The notes: generated by a model from the sequence alone, not told the origin. 14,855 bases of DNA from an uncultured Oscillospiraceae bacterium (GCA_910589085.1 CAJUSG010000058.1:1-14855), one strand, 5' to 3'; positions 1 to 7,300 are shown, counted from the stretch's first letter. Made by a program: numbers and translations.

Positions 1-607
1 GGCCCCGGACGTAGGGGACGATGCAGTAGGAACAGAAGTTGTTGCAGCCGTACATGATGGACACCCAGGCCTTGATATTGTCCTGCCGCACCACCGGGAT
101 GCCCTCGGCGATGGAGCCGGCCTCGTCGTCCACCGAGAAGGTCCGGCCCCGCTGGGTGAGCAGGGTGTGGACCATCTCCGGGAACCGCCAAAGGGCGTGG
201 GGGCCGAAGACCAGGTCCACGTGGCGGTAGGACTCCCGGATTTTTTTCGCCACGTGGGGTTGCTGGGCCATGCACCCGCACAGACAGATGAGGGTGTCCG
301 GGTGCCGGCGCTTCACGTGGACCAGGGCGCCCACGTTGCCGAAGACCCGCTGCTCGGCGTGCTCCCGGATGGCGCAGGTGTTGATGACGATGATCCGGGC
401 CTCCTCCTCGCTGGCGGTGAAGCCGAAGCCCATTTTTTCCAGATAGCCCCGGAGGCGCTCCGAGTCGGCCTCGTTCTGCTGGCAGCCGTAGGTGTCCACA
501 AAGGCCAGAGGCCTGTCCGGCAGCTGGGCCCAGAGGGCGGCTACGGCCCGGCAGTGCTCCAGCTGCGTTTCGATGTCGGCGGGGGAAATCAGGGTGGTGC
601 GTTCCAT
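1..607 (-). CDS. miaB: tRNA-2-methylthio-N6-isopentenyladenosine37 methylthiotransferase MiaB, N-terminal part (cut by window edge)
   Basis: A radical-SAM enzyme that adds a methylthio group to C2 of i6A37 in tRNAs reading UNN codons. The minus strand reads open from ATG at 607 to the window edge, giving 202 residues with no stop. Seen: the UPF0004 domain with its three iron-sulfur cysteines at about C42 (DTYGCQQNEAD), C78 (INTCAIREHAE) and C112 (CGCMAQ), then the radical-SAM CxxxCxxC cluster C188-C192-C195 (GCNNFCSYC). The NEAD and NTCAIRE context matches MiaB better than MtaB or RimO. The start is supported by GGAGG seven bases upstream and a good promoter at 645-673. The rest of the radical-SAM barrel and the TRAM domain lie outside the window. 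The gene is divergent from the nucleoside salvage genes. Its reaction releases S-adenosylhomocysteine and 5'-deoxyadenosine, possible substrates of the deaminase encoded at 2160. Confidence 0.95.
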   Translation of the reverse strand, partial: MERTTLISPADIETQLEHCRAVAALWAQLPDRPLAFVDTYGCQQNEADSERLRGYLEKMGFGFTASEEEARIIVINTCAIREHAEQRVFGNVGALVHVKRRHPDTLICLCGCMAQQPHVAKKIRESYRHVDLVFGPHALWRFPEMVHTLLTQRGRTFSVDDEAGSIAEGIPVVRQDNIKAWVSIMYGCNNFCSYCIVPYVRG

Positions 608-644
608 AGAAACCTCCAATGGCCCATTGTAATTTAACTGATAC

Positions 645-673
645 ATTATACTATCCTTTTCGCCAAAACACAA
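645..673 (-). promoter_or_regulatory. sigma-A promoter of miaB
   Basis: On the minus strand: -35 TTGTGT (673-668), a 17-bp spacer, and a perfect -10 TATAAT (650-645). The -10 lies about 38 bases before the miaB ATG at 607, leaving a short AT-rich leader followed by GGAGG. Confidence 0.8.
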
Positions 674-737
674 GGAATTTTCATCCCGCCGCAAAGGGGA
701 ACAAAATGTAAATTTTAGCGCCGGACCGTCGGCACGG

Positions 738-766
738 TTGCAATCTGTGAATGTTTGGTGTAAAAT
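738..766 (+). promoter_or_regulatory. sigma-A promoter of the zinc-ribbon/nucleoside salvage genes
   Basis: -35 TTGCAA (738-743), 17-bp spacer, -10 TAAAAT (761-766). This places the transcript start near 773, before the GGAGGAG ribosome site at 788-794. A second TATAAT at 775-780 has no good -35 and would start transcription on the ribosome site, so it is judged secondary. It is divergent from the miaB promoter in the same intergenic region. Confidence 0.65.
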
Positions 767-802
767 ATAGCCACTATAATTTAAAATGGAGGAGTATGAT
801 CT

Positions 803-1195
803 ATGGACGACAAGGTAAGGGCGCTGCTGGAGCGGGTAAGAGGCACTGCCAACTACGCGGCCGACGCGGCGGCGGACGGAGCCCGGGCGGCGGGCAAGAA
901 GGCGGGGCAGATGGTGGACGTGGCCAAGCTGAACGTCCGGCTGTTTGACCTGAACGGGGAGTATAACGATGTTCTGCGCCAGCTGGGCCAGGTGATGGTG
1001 GAGACCCACCAGGGGCTGGCGGCCGACCCGGAGCGGGTGACCGCCCTGCTGGCCCAGGCGGACGAGCGGGCGGAGCGGATTGCCGAGCTGAAGAGCCGGA
1101 TCTCCGACCTGAAGCAGGCCCAGGCCTGCCCCGTCTGCGGCGAGCCCTGCGGGAAGAGCGACAAATTCTGCCGCGCCTGCGGCGGACAGCTGTAA
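803..1195 (+). CDS. Small helical protein with C-terminal zinc ribbon, function unknown
   Basis: 130 residues. The first ~40 are alanine-rich and helical (repeated A/D/G-rich segments ending in GKKAGQMVD). Residues ~41-107 are charged and predicted helical or coiled coil, ending in ERIAELKSRISDLKQA. The C-terminus is a zinc ribbon with two CxxC pairs: CPVCGEPCG, a nine-residue gap, then FCRACGGQL. There is no signal peptide or membrane helix. The start ATG 803 has GGAGGAG eight bases upstream; an ATG at 796 is in another frame. The next gene's ribosome site overlaps this gene's stop codon, so the two are co-transcribed and probably coupled. Zinc-ribbon proteins of this shape are widespread and mostly uncharacterised in Firmicutes. 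I can assign no specific function. Confidence 0.85.
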   Translation: MDDKVRALLERVRGTANYAADAAADGARAAGKKAGQMVDVAKLNVRLFDLNGEYNDVLRQLGQVMVETHQGLAADPERVTALLAQADERAERIAELKSRISDLKQAQACPVCGEPCGKSDKFCRACGGQL

Positions 1196-1204
1196 GGAGG
1201 AAAT

Positions 1205-2029
1205 ATGGACTACACAATGGAGCAGTATGAGGCCAGCGCCCAAATGATCCGGGAGCGCCTGGGGGACTTTGTCCCCAGGGTGGCTATGGTGCTGGGCTCC
1301 GGCCTGGGCTACCTGGGGGATGAGGTGGAAAACCCCGTTTTCATCGACTATCAGGATATCCCCCACTTCAAGGCCTCCACCGCCCCCGGCCACAAGGGCC
1401 GCCTGGTGTTTGGGGAACTGGAGGGACAGAGGGTGGCCGTCATGCAGGGCCGGATGCACCACTATGAGGGCTACTCCTACGAGGCGGTGTCCTACGCCGT
1501 CCGGGTGCTGCGCCTGCTGGGCTGCGACACCCTCATCGTCACCAACGCCGCCGGCTGTGTCAACACCGACTGGAAGGCGGGCGACCTGATGCTCATCACT
1601 GACCAGATCAAGATGTTCTCCGAGTCCCCCCTCCGGGGGGAGAACCTGCCCGGGTTCGGCGTTCGCTTTCCCGACGCCTCCCACCTGTACACCCGCCGTC
1701 TGCTGGACCTGGCCCGCCAGACGGCCAGGGAGCGGGACATCCCCCTGCGGGAGGGGGTCTACTTCTACTGCTACGGCCCTCAGTACGAGACCCCGGCGGA
1801 GATTCGCGCCGTCCGCGCCCTGGGCGGGGACGCCGTGGGCATGTCCACCGCCCCAGAGGTGATCGTGGCCGGCCACTGCGGCATGGAGGTGCTGGGTCTG
1901 ACCCTGCTGTCCAACATGGCCGCCGGCATCCTGGACCAGCCCCTCTCCGAGCAGGAGGTGCTGGACGCCGCCGAGGCCGCCCGGGAGAAGTTCTCCGGGC
2001 TGGTGCGGGCCTGTCTGAGGAAGATGTAG
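1205..2029 (+). CDS. punA: Purine nucleoside phosphorylase, trimeric (PNP/MTAP) family
   Basis: Cleaves purine nucleosides with phosphate to the free base and (deoxy)ribose-1-phosphate in cytoplasmic purine salvage. At 274 residues it has the usual family length. Recognisable sites, aligned by eye to human PNP: phosphate-binding S32 (VLGSGLGYLG), H63 (APGHKGR), R83 and H85 (GRMHHYEGY); base-binding E195 (GPQYETPAE), M213 (VGMSTAPEV) and N237 (LSNMAAG). Oddity: the conserved His that touches the ribose 5'-hydroxyl (H257 in human PNP, usually within HEEV) is Glu here (LSEQEV, about E249). The AGGAGG ribosome site at 1195-1200 overlaps the stop of the upstream gene. The MTA/SAH deaminase gene follows, so the enzyme may act on inosine-type products, possibly 5'-modified ones. 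That specificity is an inference. Confidence 0.93.
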   Translation: MDYTMEQYEASAQMIRERLGDFVPRVAMVLGSGLGYLGDEVENPVFIDYQDIPHFKASTAPGHKGRLVFGELEGQRVAVMQGRMHHYEGYSYEAVSYAVRVLRLLGCDTLIVTNAAGCVNTDWKAGDLMLITDQIKMFSESPLRGENLPGFGVRFPDASHLYTRRLLDLARQTARERDIPLREGVYFYCYGPQYETPAEIRAVRALGGDAVGMSTAPEVIVAGHCGMEVLGLTLLSNMAAGILDQPLSEQEVLDAAEAAREKFSGLVRACLRKM

Positions 2030-2053
2030 CGCTGCGGGGGCTTGCGGAATTGC

Positions 2054-2139
2054 TGTAGGGCGGGACGACCCCGGCCCGCCGTGTTTCCCCAAATTACGGC
2101 ACATGAGAGAGACGGCGCGCCGAGTCGCCGCGCCCTACA
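2054..2139. repeat. Pair of inverted ~29-bp GC-rich repeats between punA and mtaD
   Basis: A copy at 2054-2082 begins TGTAGGGCGGGACGACC. The reverse complement of 2111-2139 begins TGTAGGGCGCGGCGACT. The two match at about 24 of 28 positions if one extra C in the first copy is allowed. Each copy is partly self-complementary, and the pair could fold into one long hairpin with a ~28-base loop. Extragenic palindromes with TGTAGGG ends occur in high-GC Clostridia; that is from memory. The element may act as a transcript stabiliser, a weak terminator, or be a remnant of a miniature mobile unit. Confidence 0.7.
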
Positions 2140-2159
2140 CATGAGGAGGAAACCTGAAC

Positions 2160-3470
2160 ATGTCAATTCTCTTTGAAAACGTCACCGCCGTCACCATGGA
2201 CCCGGAAAATCCGGTTCTCAAGAACACCTTTGTGGCGGTGGAGGGGACGAAAATCGCCTCGGTGGGGACACAGCGTCCCGACGGGGAGTTTGACCGGGTT
2301 ATCGACTGCGCCGGCAAGGCGCTCATGCCCGGGCTGGTGAACGCCCATACCCACGTGCCCATGGCCCTCATGCGGGGCTACGGCGGGGGCTGCGACCTGC
2401 ACACCTGGCTCAACCAGTACATCTTCCCCGCCGAGGCCAGGCTGGACGACCGATGCGTGGCCGCCGGGGCGGCCCTGGGGCTGGCGGAGATGATCACCTC
2501 GGGCACCACCTGCATTGCCGATATGTATATGAACACCGAGACCATCGCCAAAACGATTCTGGAGGCGGGGCTCTCCGCCAACCTGGCCTGCGGAGCGGTG
2601 TACTTCGGCGCGCCCGAGGACTTCTCCCCCGAGACGTGCAATGACTGCGGCAACCATGTCCGTCTCTATGAGAACTGGCACGGCGCGGGGGACGGCCAGC
2701 TTCTGGTGGACGCCTCCATCCACGCCGAATACACCTCCTGCCCCCCGGCGTGGGAGTGGGTGGCGGATTTTGCCCAAAAGCACAATCTGCGGATGCACGT
2801 CCATGTGTCTGAGACCCTCTCCGAGCATGAGAAGTGCATCGATAAATACGGCACCACCCCCGCCCAGCTTCTGGACCGATACGGCGTGTGGCAGAACGGC
2901 GGCATCGCCGCCCACTGCGTCCACCTCTCCGGCGGGGATGCGGAGCTGTTCGCCAGGCGGGGAGTTACCGCCGTCCACAACCCGGTGTCCAACCTGAAGC
3001 TCATGTCCGGGGTGGCCCCCCTGTTCTTTATGCGGGACTGCGGCATGAATGTGGCCCTGGGCACCGACGGGGTGGCCTCCAACAACAGCCACAACATCTT
3101 TGAGGAGATGAAGGTGGCCGCTCTGGTGCAGAATTACAGCTTTGGGGAGGACCACGGCCAGCTGTCCGCCTTGGACATTTTGGCCATGGCCACCGTCAAC
3201 GGGGCCAGGGCCCTGGGGCGGGACACCGGGGTTATCGCCCCCGGCAAAATTGCCGATCTGATTCTGGTGGACTTCACCCACCCCAACCTCTTCCCCTGCC
3301 ACGATATCATGGAGAACCTGGTCTATTCCGCCGCCCCCTCCAACGTGGTGATGAATATGGCCCGGGGAAAAATCATATATGAAAATGGGACGTTCCTCAC
3401 CCTGGACCTGGCGAGGATCAGAGCTGAGGTGAAGGACTACGCCCTGCCCCACATCTTTGGAGGAAAGTAA
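2160..3470 (+). CDS. mtaD: 5'-methylthioadenosine/S-adenosylhomocysteine deaminase family (amidohydrolase)
   Basis: A zinc amidohydrolase that deaminates adenosine-type nucleosides (MTA, SAH, 5'-deoxyadenosine, adenosine) to the inosine forms. At 436 residues it has the typical length. Metal and catalytic residues are visible: H63 and H65 (NAHTHVPMALMRG), H188 (SIHAEYTS), H215 and E218 (HVHVSET), H252 region (AHCVHLSGGD) and D303 (ALGTDGVASNNS). The VHNPVSNLKLMSG and GTDGVASNN blocks are characteristic of the MtaD/SahD/DadD group rather than of guanine deaminase or AtzA/TrzN. Start ATG 2160 is preceded by GAGGAGG (~2143-2149). Its stop overlaps the next ATG. With the phosphorylase it forms a two-step salvage route: deamination, then phosphorolysis. 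The exact preferred substrate cannot be read from the sequence. Confidence 0.92.
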   Translation: MSILFENVTAVTMDPENPVLKNTFVAVEGTKIASVGTQRPDGEFDRVIDCAGKALMPGLVNAHTHVPMALMRGYGGGCDLHTWLNQYIFPAEARLDDRCVAAGAALGLAEMITSGTTCIADMYMNTETIAKTILEAGLSANLACGAVYFGAPEDFSPETCNDCGNHVRLYENWHGAGDGQLLVDASIHAEYTSCPPAWEWVADFAQKHNLRMHVHVSETLSEHEKCIDKYGTTPAQLLDRYGVWQNGGIAAHCVHLSGGDAELFARRGVTAVHNPVSNLKLMSGVAPLFFMRDCGMNVALGTDGVASNNSHNIFEEMKVAALVQNYSFGEDHGQLSALDILAMATVNGARALGRDTGVIAPGKIADLILVDFTHPNLFPCHDIMENLVYSAAPSNVVMNMARGKIIYENGTFLTLDLARIRAEVKDYALPHIFGGK

Positions 3471-4099
3471 TGCCCGCCTATTTTGAGATGTCCCTGCAAT
3501 TTCTCCGCAAGGACCTGTACCCCGGCTTTATGACGGACTTTGATGCTCATCTGGAGGAGGCCGGTCTGGCTTTTTTTGACGGCTTTTGGGAGGACAGGGG
3601 CCTGTCCCAAAAGGAGATCGCCGCCTGGAACCAGAAAAAGCTGGAGAAGGACTTCTGCCTGGGCCCAACCACCCACCGCTCCCGCGACTACAAACAGACC
3701 CTGTACCGCTTCGGAGACTACAGCGAGGTCCGGGGCTTCTGGATGAATCAATATCCGGATAAGGGGCTGTTCAACTGCTCTATCATCATCCCGGAGAGCG
3801 AGGTGGTGGACGAGGGCAATTACACCATCTTTCTGCCGGAGCAAGCGGGGCAGCTGCGGGAGCTGGCTGAAAAGCTGTGGCAGTTCCCGGCGGTAAAGGC
3901 CATTCAAACCGGGATGGAGGAGGACGGCCATATCAGCCTGCGGGAGCTGCGAAAGGGCGTTCCGGCCTGCGTGTGCCCCTTCGCCATCGTGGAGCGGGAC
4001 TGCCACCCCTATGACGACGGCTCCCGGGTCATAGAGCTGACCCGGGGCAGGCCGGGACTCCTTCTGCTGGAGAACGACGATCTCCCACCCTGTCAGTAA
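3470..4099 (+). CDS. Conserved-looking protein of unknown function, coupled to mtaD
   Basis: 209 residues, soluble, with no signal peptide or membrane helix. The start ATG at 3470 shares a base with the mtaD stop (TAATG), a classic translational-coupling junction; a ribosome site (GGAGGAAAG) lies in the mtaD 3' end. The N-terminal half is aromatic and charged (FDGFWEDRGLSQKEIAAW, then RDYKQTLYRFGDY). The middle is beta-like (CSIIIPESEV, YTIFLPE). The C-terminal half has CVCPFAIVERDCH and ends in Asp/Pro-rich sequence. I recognise no family or catalytic motif. Base composition matches the neighbours. Coupling suggests it is made with the deaminase, but no role in nucleoside salvage can be read directly. 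Confidence 0.82.
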   Translation: MPAYFEMSLQFLRKDLYPGFMTDFDAHLEEAGLAFFDGFWEDRGLSQKEIAAWNQKKLEKDFCLGPTTHRSRDYKQTLYRFGDYSEVRGFWMNQYPDKGLFNCSIIIPESEVVDEGNYTIFLPEQAGQLRELAEKLWQFPAVKAIQTGMEEDGHISLRELRKGVPACVCPFAIVERDCHPYDDGSRVIELTRGRPGLLLLENDDLPPCQ

Positions 4100-4128
4100 G
4101 CCTAATACATCAATTTAGGAGGCTGCCT

Positions 4129-6048
4129 ATGGCCCGATATGACGCGCCCTCCCGCCGGAGCGGCGGACAAAAACAAAATACCTTCTTCGGCGGAGCGGCG
4201 ATCCTGGCGGCGGGCATCCTGGTGGTTAAGCTCATCGGCATGTTCTACAAAATTCCGCTGGTCAACATCATCGGCGACCAGGGGAGCACCGACTTTACCA
4301 ACGCCTACAATATCTACTCCGTGCTGCTCACCATCTCCACCGCCGGCCTGCCGGTGGCGGTGTCTAAGCTGGTGAGCGAGGCCGACGCCCGGGGCCGCCT
4401 CAACCAGGTCCACAAGACCTTCCGGCTGGCCCTGATTATATTCCTGACCCTGGGGGCTCTGTCCTTTCTGGTGATGTACTTCAGGGCCGACTGGCTGGCC
4501 GCCACCATGAACGACACCAAGGCCGCCCCGGGCATCAAGGCCATGGCCCCGGCGGTGGTGTGTGTGGGCTGCCTGTCCGCCCTGCGGGGCTACAGCCAGG
4601 GGCACATGAACATGACCCCCACCTCGGTTTCGCAGATTATCGAGGCGCTGTGCAAGCTGGTGATCGGCCTGTCCCTGGCCTACGCCATGACCAAGGCGGG
4701 GCAGCCCCCGGAGATTGCCGCCGCCGGCGCCATCACCGGCGTGACGGTGGGCACCATGGTGGCCCTGGCCTATATGATTTTCAGCTTTCTCGTCGCCCGC
4801 TCCCGGGAGCCCCGCCTGGCCCGTGACGTGCCCGACAGCGCGGGGGAGATTATCAGAGACATTCTGCGCATCGCCATCCCCGTCACCCTGGGCTCGTCCA
4901 TGGTGGGCATCGTCACCGTGGTAGACGCCGGTCTGGTCCAGGGCCAGCTCCAGCGGGTGCTGCTGGAGAAGCCGGAGTGCTGGGCCCTGTATACCCAGTA
5001 TGTGGACTTCGCCCCCCTGGAGGGGGCCGTCGCCGCCTGGAAGGAGACCCTGGGGTCGGGGGTCTCCGCCACCATGTCCGCCCTCAGCGCCCAGGTGGAG
5101 ACGGAGCTGAAGGCGGGGACGGCGGAATCGGCCGCTCTGGCCCTCCACACCACACTGGAGTCGGTGAGCCGCACCCTCTATGGCAACTACAGCGGGGCGC
5201 TGACCATCTACAACCTGCCCAACGCCCTGATGGCGGCCATCACCGCCTCGGTGATCCCAGCCGTATCCGGGGCGCTGACCCGGCGGGACCGGAGAGGGGC
5301 CGCCCGCATCTCGGGGGCCGCCCTGCGGGTCACCGCCCTGCTGGCCTGCCCCATGGGCGTGGGCCTCTTTGTCATGGGCACCCCCATTATGCAGATGCTC
5401 TACCCCAGCCTGGAGAAGGACATTGCCGGCCCCCTGCTGTCCATGCTGGGCTTGGCCAATATTCTGGTCTGCCTGGTGCTGGTGTGCAACTCGGTTTTGC
5501 AGGCCTACGGCTTTGTCACCCTGCCTGTGCTGGTGATGATCCTGGGCGGCGGCTTTAAGATCGCGGCCAACTACATTGTGGTGGCCATGCCGACGGTGGG
5601 CATCTACGGCGCCCCGGTGGGAAATCTGCCCTGCTTCGGCCTATGCCTGCTGCTGGACCTGTTTATCATCGCCCGGGTGATCCCCCGGCGGCCCCGTTAC
5701 CTGGAGGTGTTCGCGAAGCCGCTGCTGTCCTCCGGCGTGATGGGCCTGGCGGCCTGGGCGGTGTATGGCCTGAGCGCCAAGCTGTTTTTTGCCCTGGGCA
5801 GGAGGAGCCTGGAGGCGGCGGCGGGCGGCGTGCCCGGCGGCCTGGGCGCGCGGCTGTGTACCCTCAGCCAGGAGGCCGGGCAGGTGCTGGACCTGAGCCG
5901 GGCAGGCTGCGCCATCGCCACGCTGGGGGCGATTGGCGTTGCGATGGTAATCTATTTTGCGCTGCTGATTGCCCTGCGGGCCATTACCCGGGACGACCTG
6001 TCCCTGATGCCCAAGGGGGAGAAAATCGCCCGGCTGCTCCGCCTGTGA
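4129..6048 (+). CDS. SpoVB/YabM-like polysaccharide or lipid flippase (MOP superfamily) with large insertion
   Basis: A polytopic membrane protein of the MOP (MurJ/SpoVB/Wzx) superfamily, whose members flip undecaprenyl-linked precursors for cell wall, spore cortex or exopolysaccharide. 639 residues, against roughly 520-550 for typical SpoVB-type proteins. Core blocks: TM1 start GGAAILAAGILVVKLIGMFY (21-40), YNIYSVLLTISTAGLPVAVS (60-79), SALRGYSQGHMNMTPTSVSQ (150-169), IPVTLGSSMVGIVTVVDAG (250-268), LYGNYSGALTIYNLPNALM (350-368). The extra length is ~80 residues at about 270-348, after TM7 (outside the cell by MOP topology), and ~35 residues at about 558-592. AGGAGG at 4117-4122 sets the start. 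The following mazG-hup-rqcP order matches the Bacillus yabM region, suggesting the YabM/SpoVB orthologue. The exact substrate is unknown. Confidence 0.88.
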   Translation: MARYDAPSRRSGGQKQNTFFGGAAILAAGILVVKLIGMFYKIPLVNIIGDQGSTDFTNAYNIYSVLLTISTAGLPVAVSKLVSEADARGRLNQVHKTFRLALIIFLTLGALSFLVMYFRADWLAATMNDTKAAPGIKAMAPAVVCVGCLSALRGYSQGHMNMTPTSVSQIIEALCKLVIGLSLAYAMTKAGQPPEIAAAGAITGVTVGTMVALAYMIFSFLVARSREPRLARDVPDSAGEIIRDILRIAIPVTLGSSMVGIVTVVDAGLVQGQLQRVLLEKPECWALYTQYVDFAPLEGAVAAWKETLGSGVSATMSALSAQVETELKAGTAESAALALHTTLESVSRTLYGNYSGALTIYNLPNALMAAITASVIPAVSGALTRRDRRGAARISGAALRVTALLACPMGVGLFVMGTPIMQMLYPSLEKDIAGPLLSMLGLANILVCLVLVCNSVLQAYGFVTLPVLVMILGGGFKIAANYIVVAMPTVGIYGAPVGNLPCFGLCLLLDLFIIARVIPRRPRYLEVFAKPLLSSGVMGLAAWAVYGLSAKLFFALGRRSLEAAAGGVPGGLGARLCTLSQEAGQVLDLSRAGCAIATLGAIGVAMVIYFALLIALRAITRDDLSLMPKGEKIARLLRL

Positions 6049-6056
6049 TGGGGAGA

Positions 6057-6079
6057 AAATTTCCTGAATATGGAAATTT
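6057..6079. other. Perfect 8-bp inverted repeat in the flippase-mazG gap
   Basis: AAATTTCC (6057-6064), 7-base loop, GGAAATTT (6072-6079), starting eight bases after the flippase stop. A CTTTTTTCGATTTT tract follows about ten bases later. The stem is AT-rich and not adjacent to the T-tract, so it is at best a weak terminator or an operator-like palindrome. The rest of 6049-6142 is AT-rich, and I see no convincing promoter. Confidence 0.4.
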
Positions 6080-6142
6080 CGGAAAGGCTTTTTTCGATTT
6101 TAATAAAAAAGAAGAAAAAATACTTGCTATGGGAGGGAAAAT

Positions 6143-6925
6143 GTGATAAATTTTGAAATAGCGGAAAATTATAGAATGGATGATCTTCTCAGGATCATGG
6201 AGCTGCTGCGGGCGCCCGGGGGCTGTCCCTGGGACAGAGCCCAGACACACCGGTCCATCCGCCAGAATATGCTGGAGGAGGCCTACGAGGCGGCCGACGC
6301 CATCGACCGCATGGACATGGCCAATTTGAAGGAGGAGCTGGGCGACGTACTGCTCCAGGTGGTGTTCCACGCCTCCATAGCCGGTGAGGCCGGACAGTTT
6401 ACCTTTGACGATGTGGTGGATGGAATCTGCAAGAAGCTGGTCTACCGCCACCCCCACGTCTTTGGGACGGCCTCCGCCGGGGACCCGGAGGGGGCTCTGG
6501 CCGCCTGGGACGCCCAAAAGCGGGCGGAGAAGGACCAGAAGACCACCGGGGACGCGCTGGACGGCGTGGCCCGGGCTCTGCCCGCCCTGACGCGGGCCGC
6601 CAAGATTCAGAGCAAGGCCGCCAAGGCGGGCTTTGACTGGGAAAATATCTCACCCGCGCTGGACAAGCTGTCTGAGGAGCTGGAGGAGCTGAAGACCGCC
6701 CTGGAGGAGGGCTCCAATGTGGAGGAGGAGCTGGGAGACCTGCTCTTCGCCGCCGTCAAGGTGGGCCGCTTCGCTGAGGTGGACGGGGAGACCGCCCTCC
6801 AGAGCGCCTGTGAGAAGTTCATCCGCCGGTTCCGCCGGGTGGAAGAGCTGGCCCCCGGGCGGCTGGACGGCCTGACCGTCCCCGAGCTGGAGGCGCTGTG
6901 GCGCAGGGCCAAGGAGGAGACTTAA
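6143..6925 (+). CDS. mazG: Nucleoside triphosphate pyrophosphohydrolase MazG
   Basis: Hydrolyses (d)NTPs, probably including aberrant ones, to the monophosphate and pyrophosphate. 260 residues hold two MazG repeats. The first has CPWDRAQTHRSIRQNM (28-43), the metal-binding EExxE at E45-E46-E49 (LEEAYEAAD) and ExxD at E65-D68 (KEELGDVLLQVVFH). The second, weaker repeat has EELEELKTALEE and VEEELGDLLFAAV near 178-210, with HPHVFG and KIQSKAAKAGFDW between. The start is GTG at 6143, with GGGAGGG just upstream (6131-6137); no in-frame ATG fits as well. Unlike Bacillus YabN, there is no fused N-terminal tetrapyrrole-methylase domain. It lies between the flippase and hup, as in many Clostridia. Confidence 0.95.
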   Translation: MINFEIAENYRMDDLLRIMELLRAPGGCPWDRAQTHRSIRQNMLEEAYEAADAIDRMDMANLKEELGDVLLQVVFHASIAGEAGQFTFDDVVDGICKKLVYRHPHVFGTASAGDPEGALAAWDAQKRAEKDQKTTGDALDGVARALPALTRAAKIQSKAAKAGFDWENISPALDKLSEELEELKTALEEGSNVEEELGDLLFAAVKVGRFAEVDGETALQSACEKFIRRFRRVEELAPGRLDGLTVPELEALWRRAKEET

Positions 6926-7006
6926 CGCCCCGATCTGGAAGGGCTTTAAGTATATATACGGCAGCCGGATGAAAGGGCTGTCAATCTATGCACAGGAGGA
7001 GAAAAT

Positions 7007-7282
7007 ATGAACAAGACTGAACTCATTGCGGCAGTGGCCGAGCGGGCCGAACTGTCCAAGAAGGATGCCGAAGCCGCCGTAACCGCCGCCATTGACGTCA
7101 TTACTGAGGCTCTGCGCAAGGAGGAGAAGGTCCAGCTGGTGGGCTTTGGATCCTTTGAGGTCAAGACCCGGGCGGAGCGCATGGGCCGCAACCCCCAGAC
7201 CAAGGAGCCCATCCCCATCCCCGCCTCCAAGGCTCCGGTGTTCAAGGCCGGCAAGGCGCTGAAGGATGCAGTCGCCCGATAA
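7007..7282 (+). CDS. hup: HU family DNA-binding protein
   Basis: A histone-like nucleoid protein that bends DNA as a homodimer. 91 residues, normal for HU. It starts MNKTELIAAVAE, with the helical hairpin SKKDAEAAVTAAIDVITEAL, then the beta-arm core VQLVGFGSFEVKTRAER and the DNA-intercalating arm GRNPQTKEPIPIPASKAPVFKAGKALK, all canonical. AGGAGGA at 6994-7000 sets the ATG at 7007. A terminator-like hairpin follows at 7301. The 80-base gap before it holds TATATATA (6951-6958) but no clear -35, so it may depend on mazG read-through or on a promoter I cannot resolve. Confidence 0.97.
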   Translation: MNKTELIAAVAERAELSKKDAEAAVTAAIDVITEALRKEEKVQLVGFGSFEVKTRAERMGRNPQTKEPIPIPASKAPVFKAGKALKDAVAR

Positions 7283-7300
7283 TTCAATATGACAGGAGGA

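Noticed and set aside
775..780. TATAAT as the main -10 for the zinc-ribbon gene
   Set aside because: No acceptable -35 at 16-18 bp, and the start would fall on the ribosome site; the 738-766 promoter fits better.
2163..3452. 429-codon open frame antisense to mtaD
   Set aside because: His/Gly/Val-rich sequence typical of antisense frames in GC-rich genes; no ribosome site, and the plus-strand gene is unambiguous.
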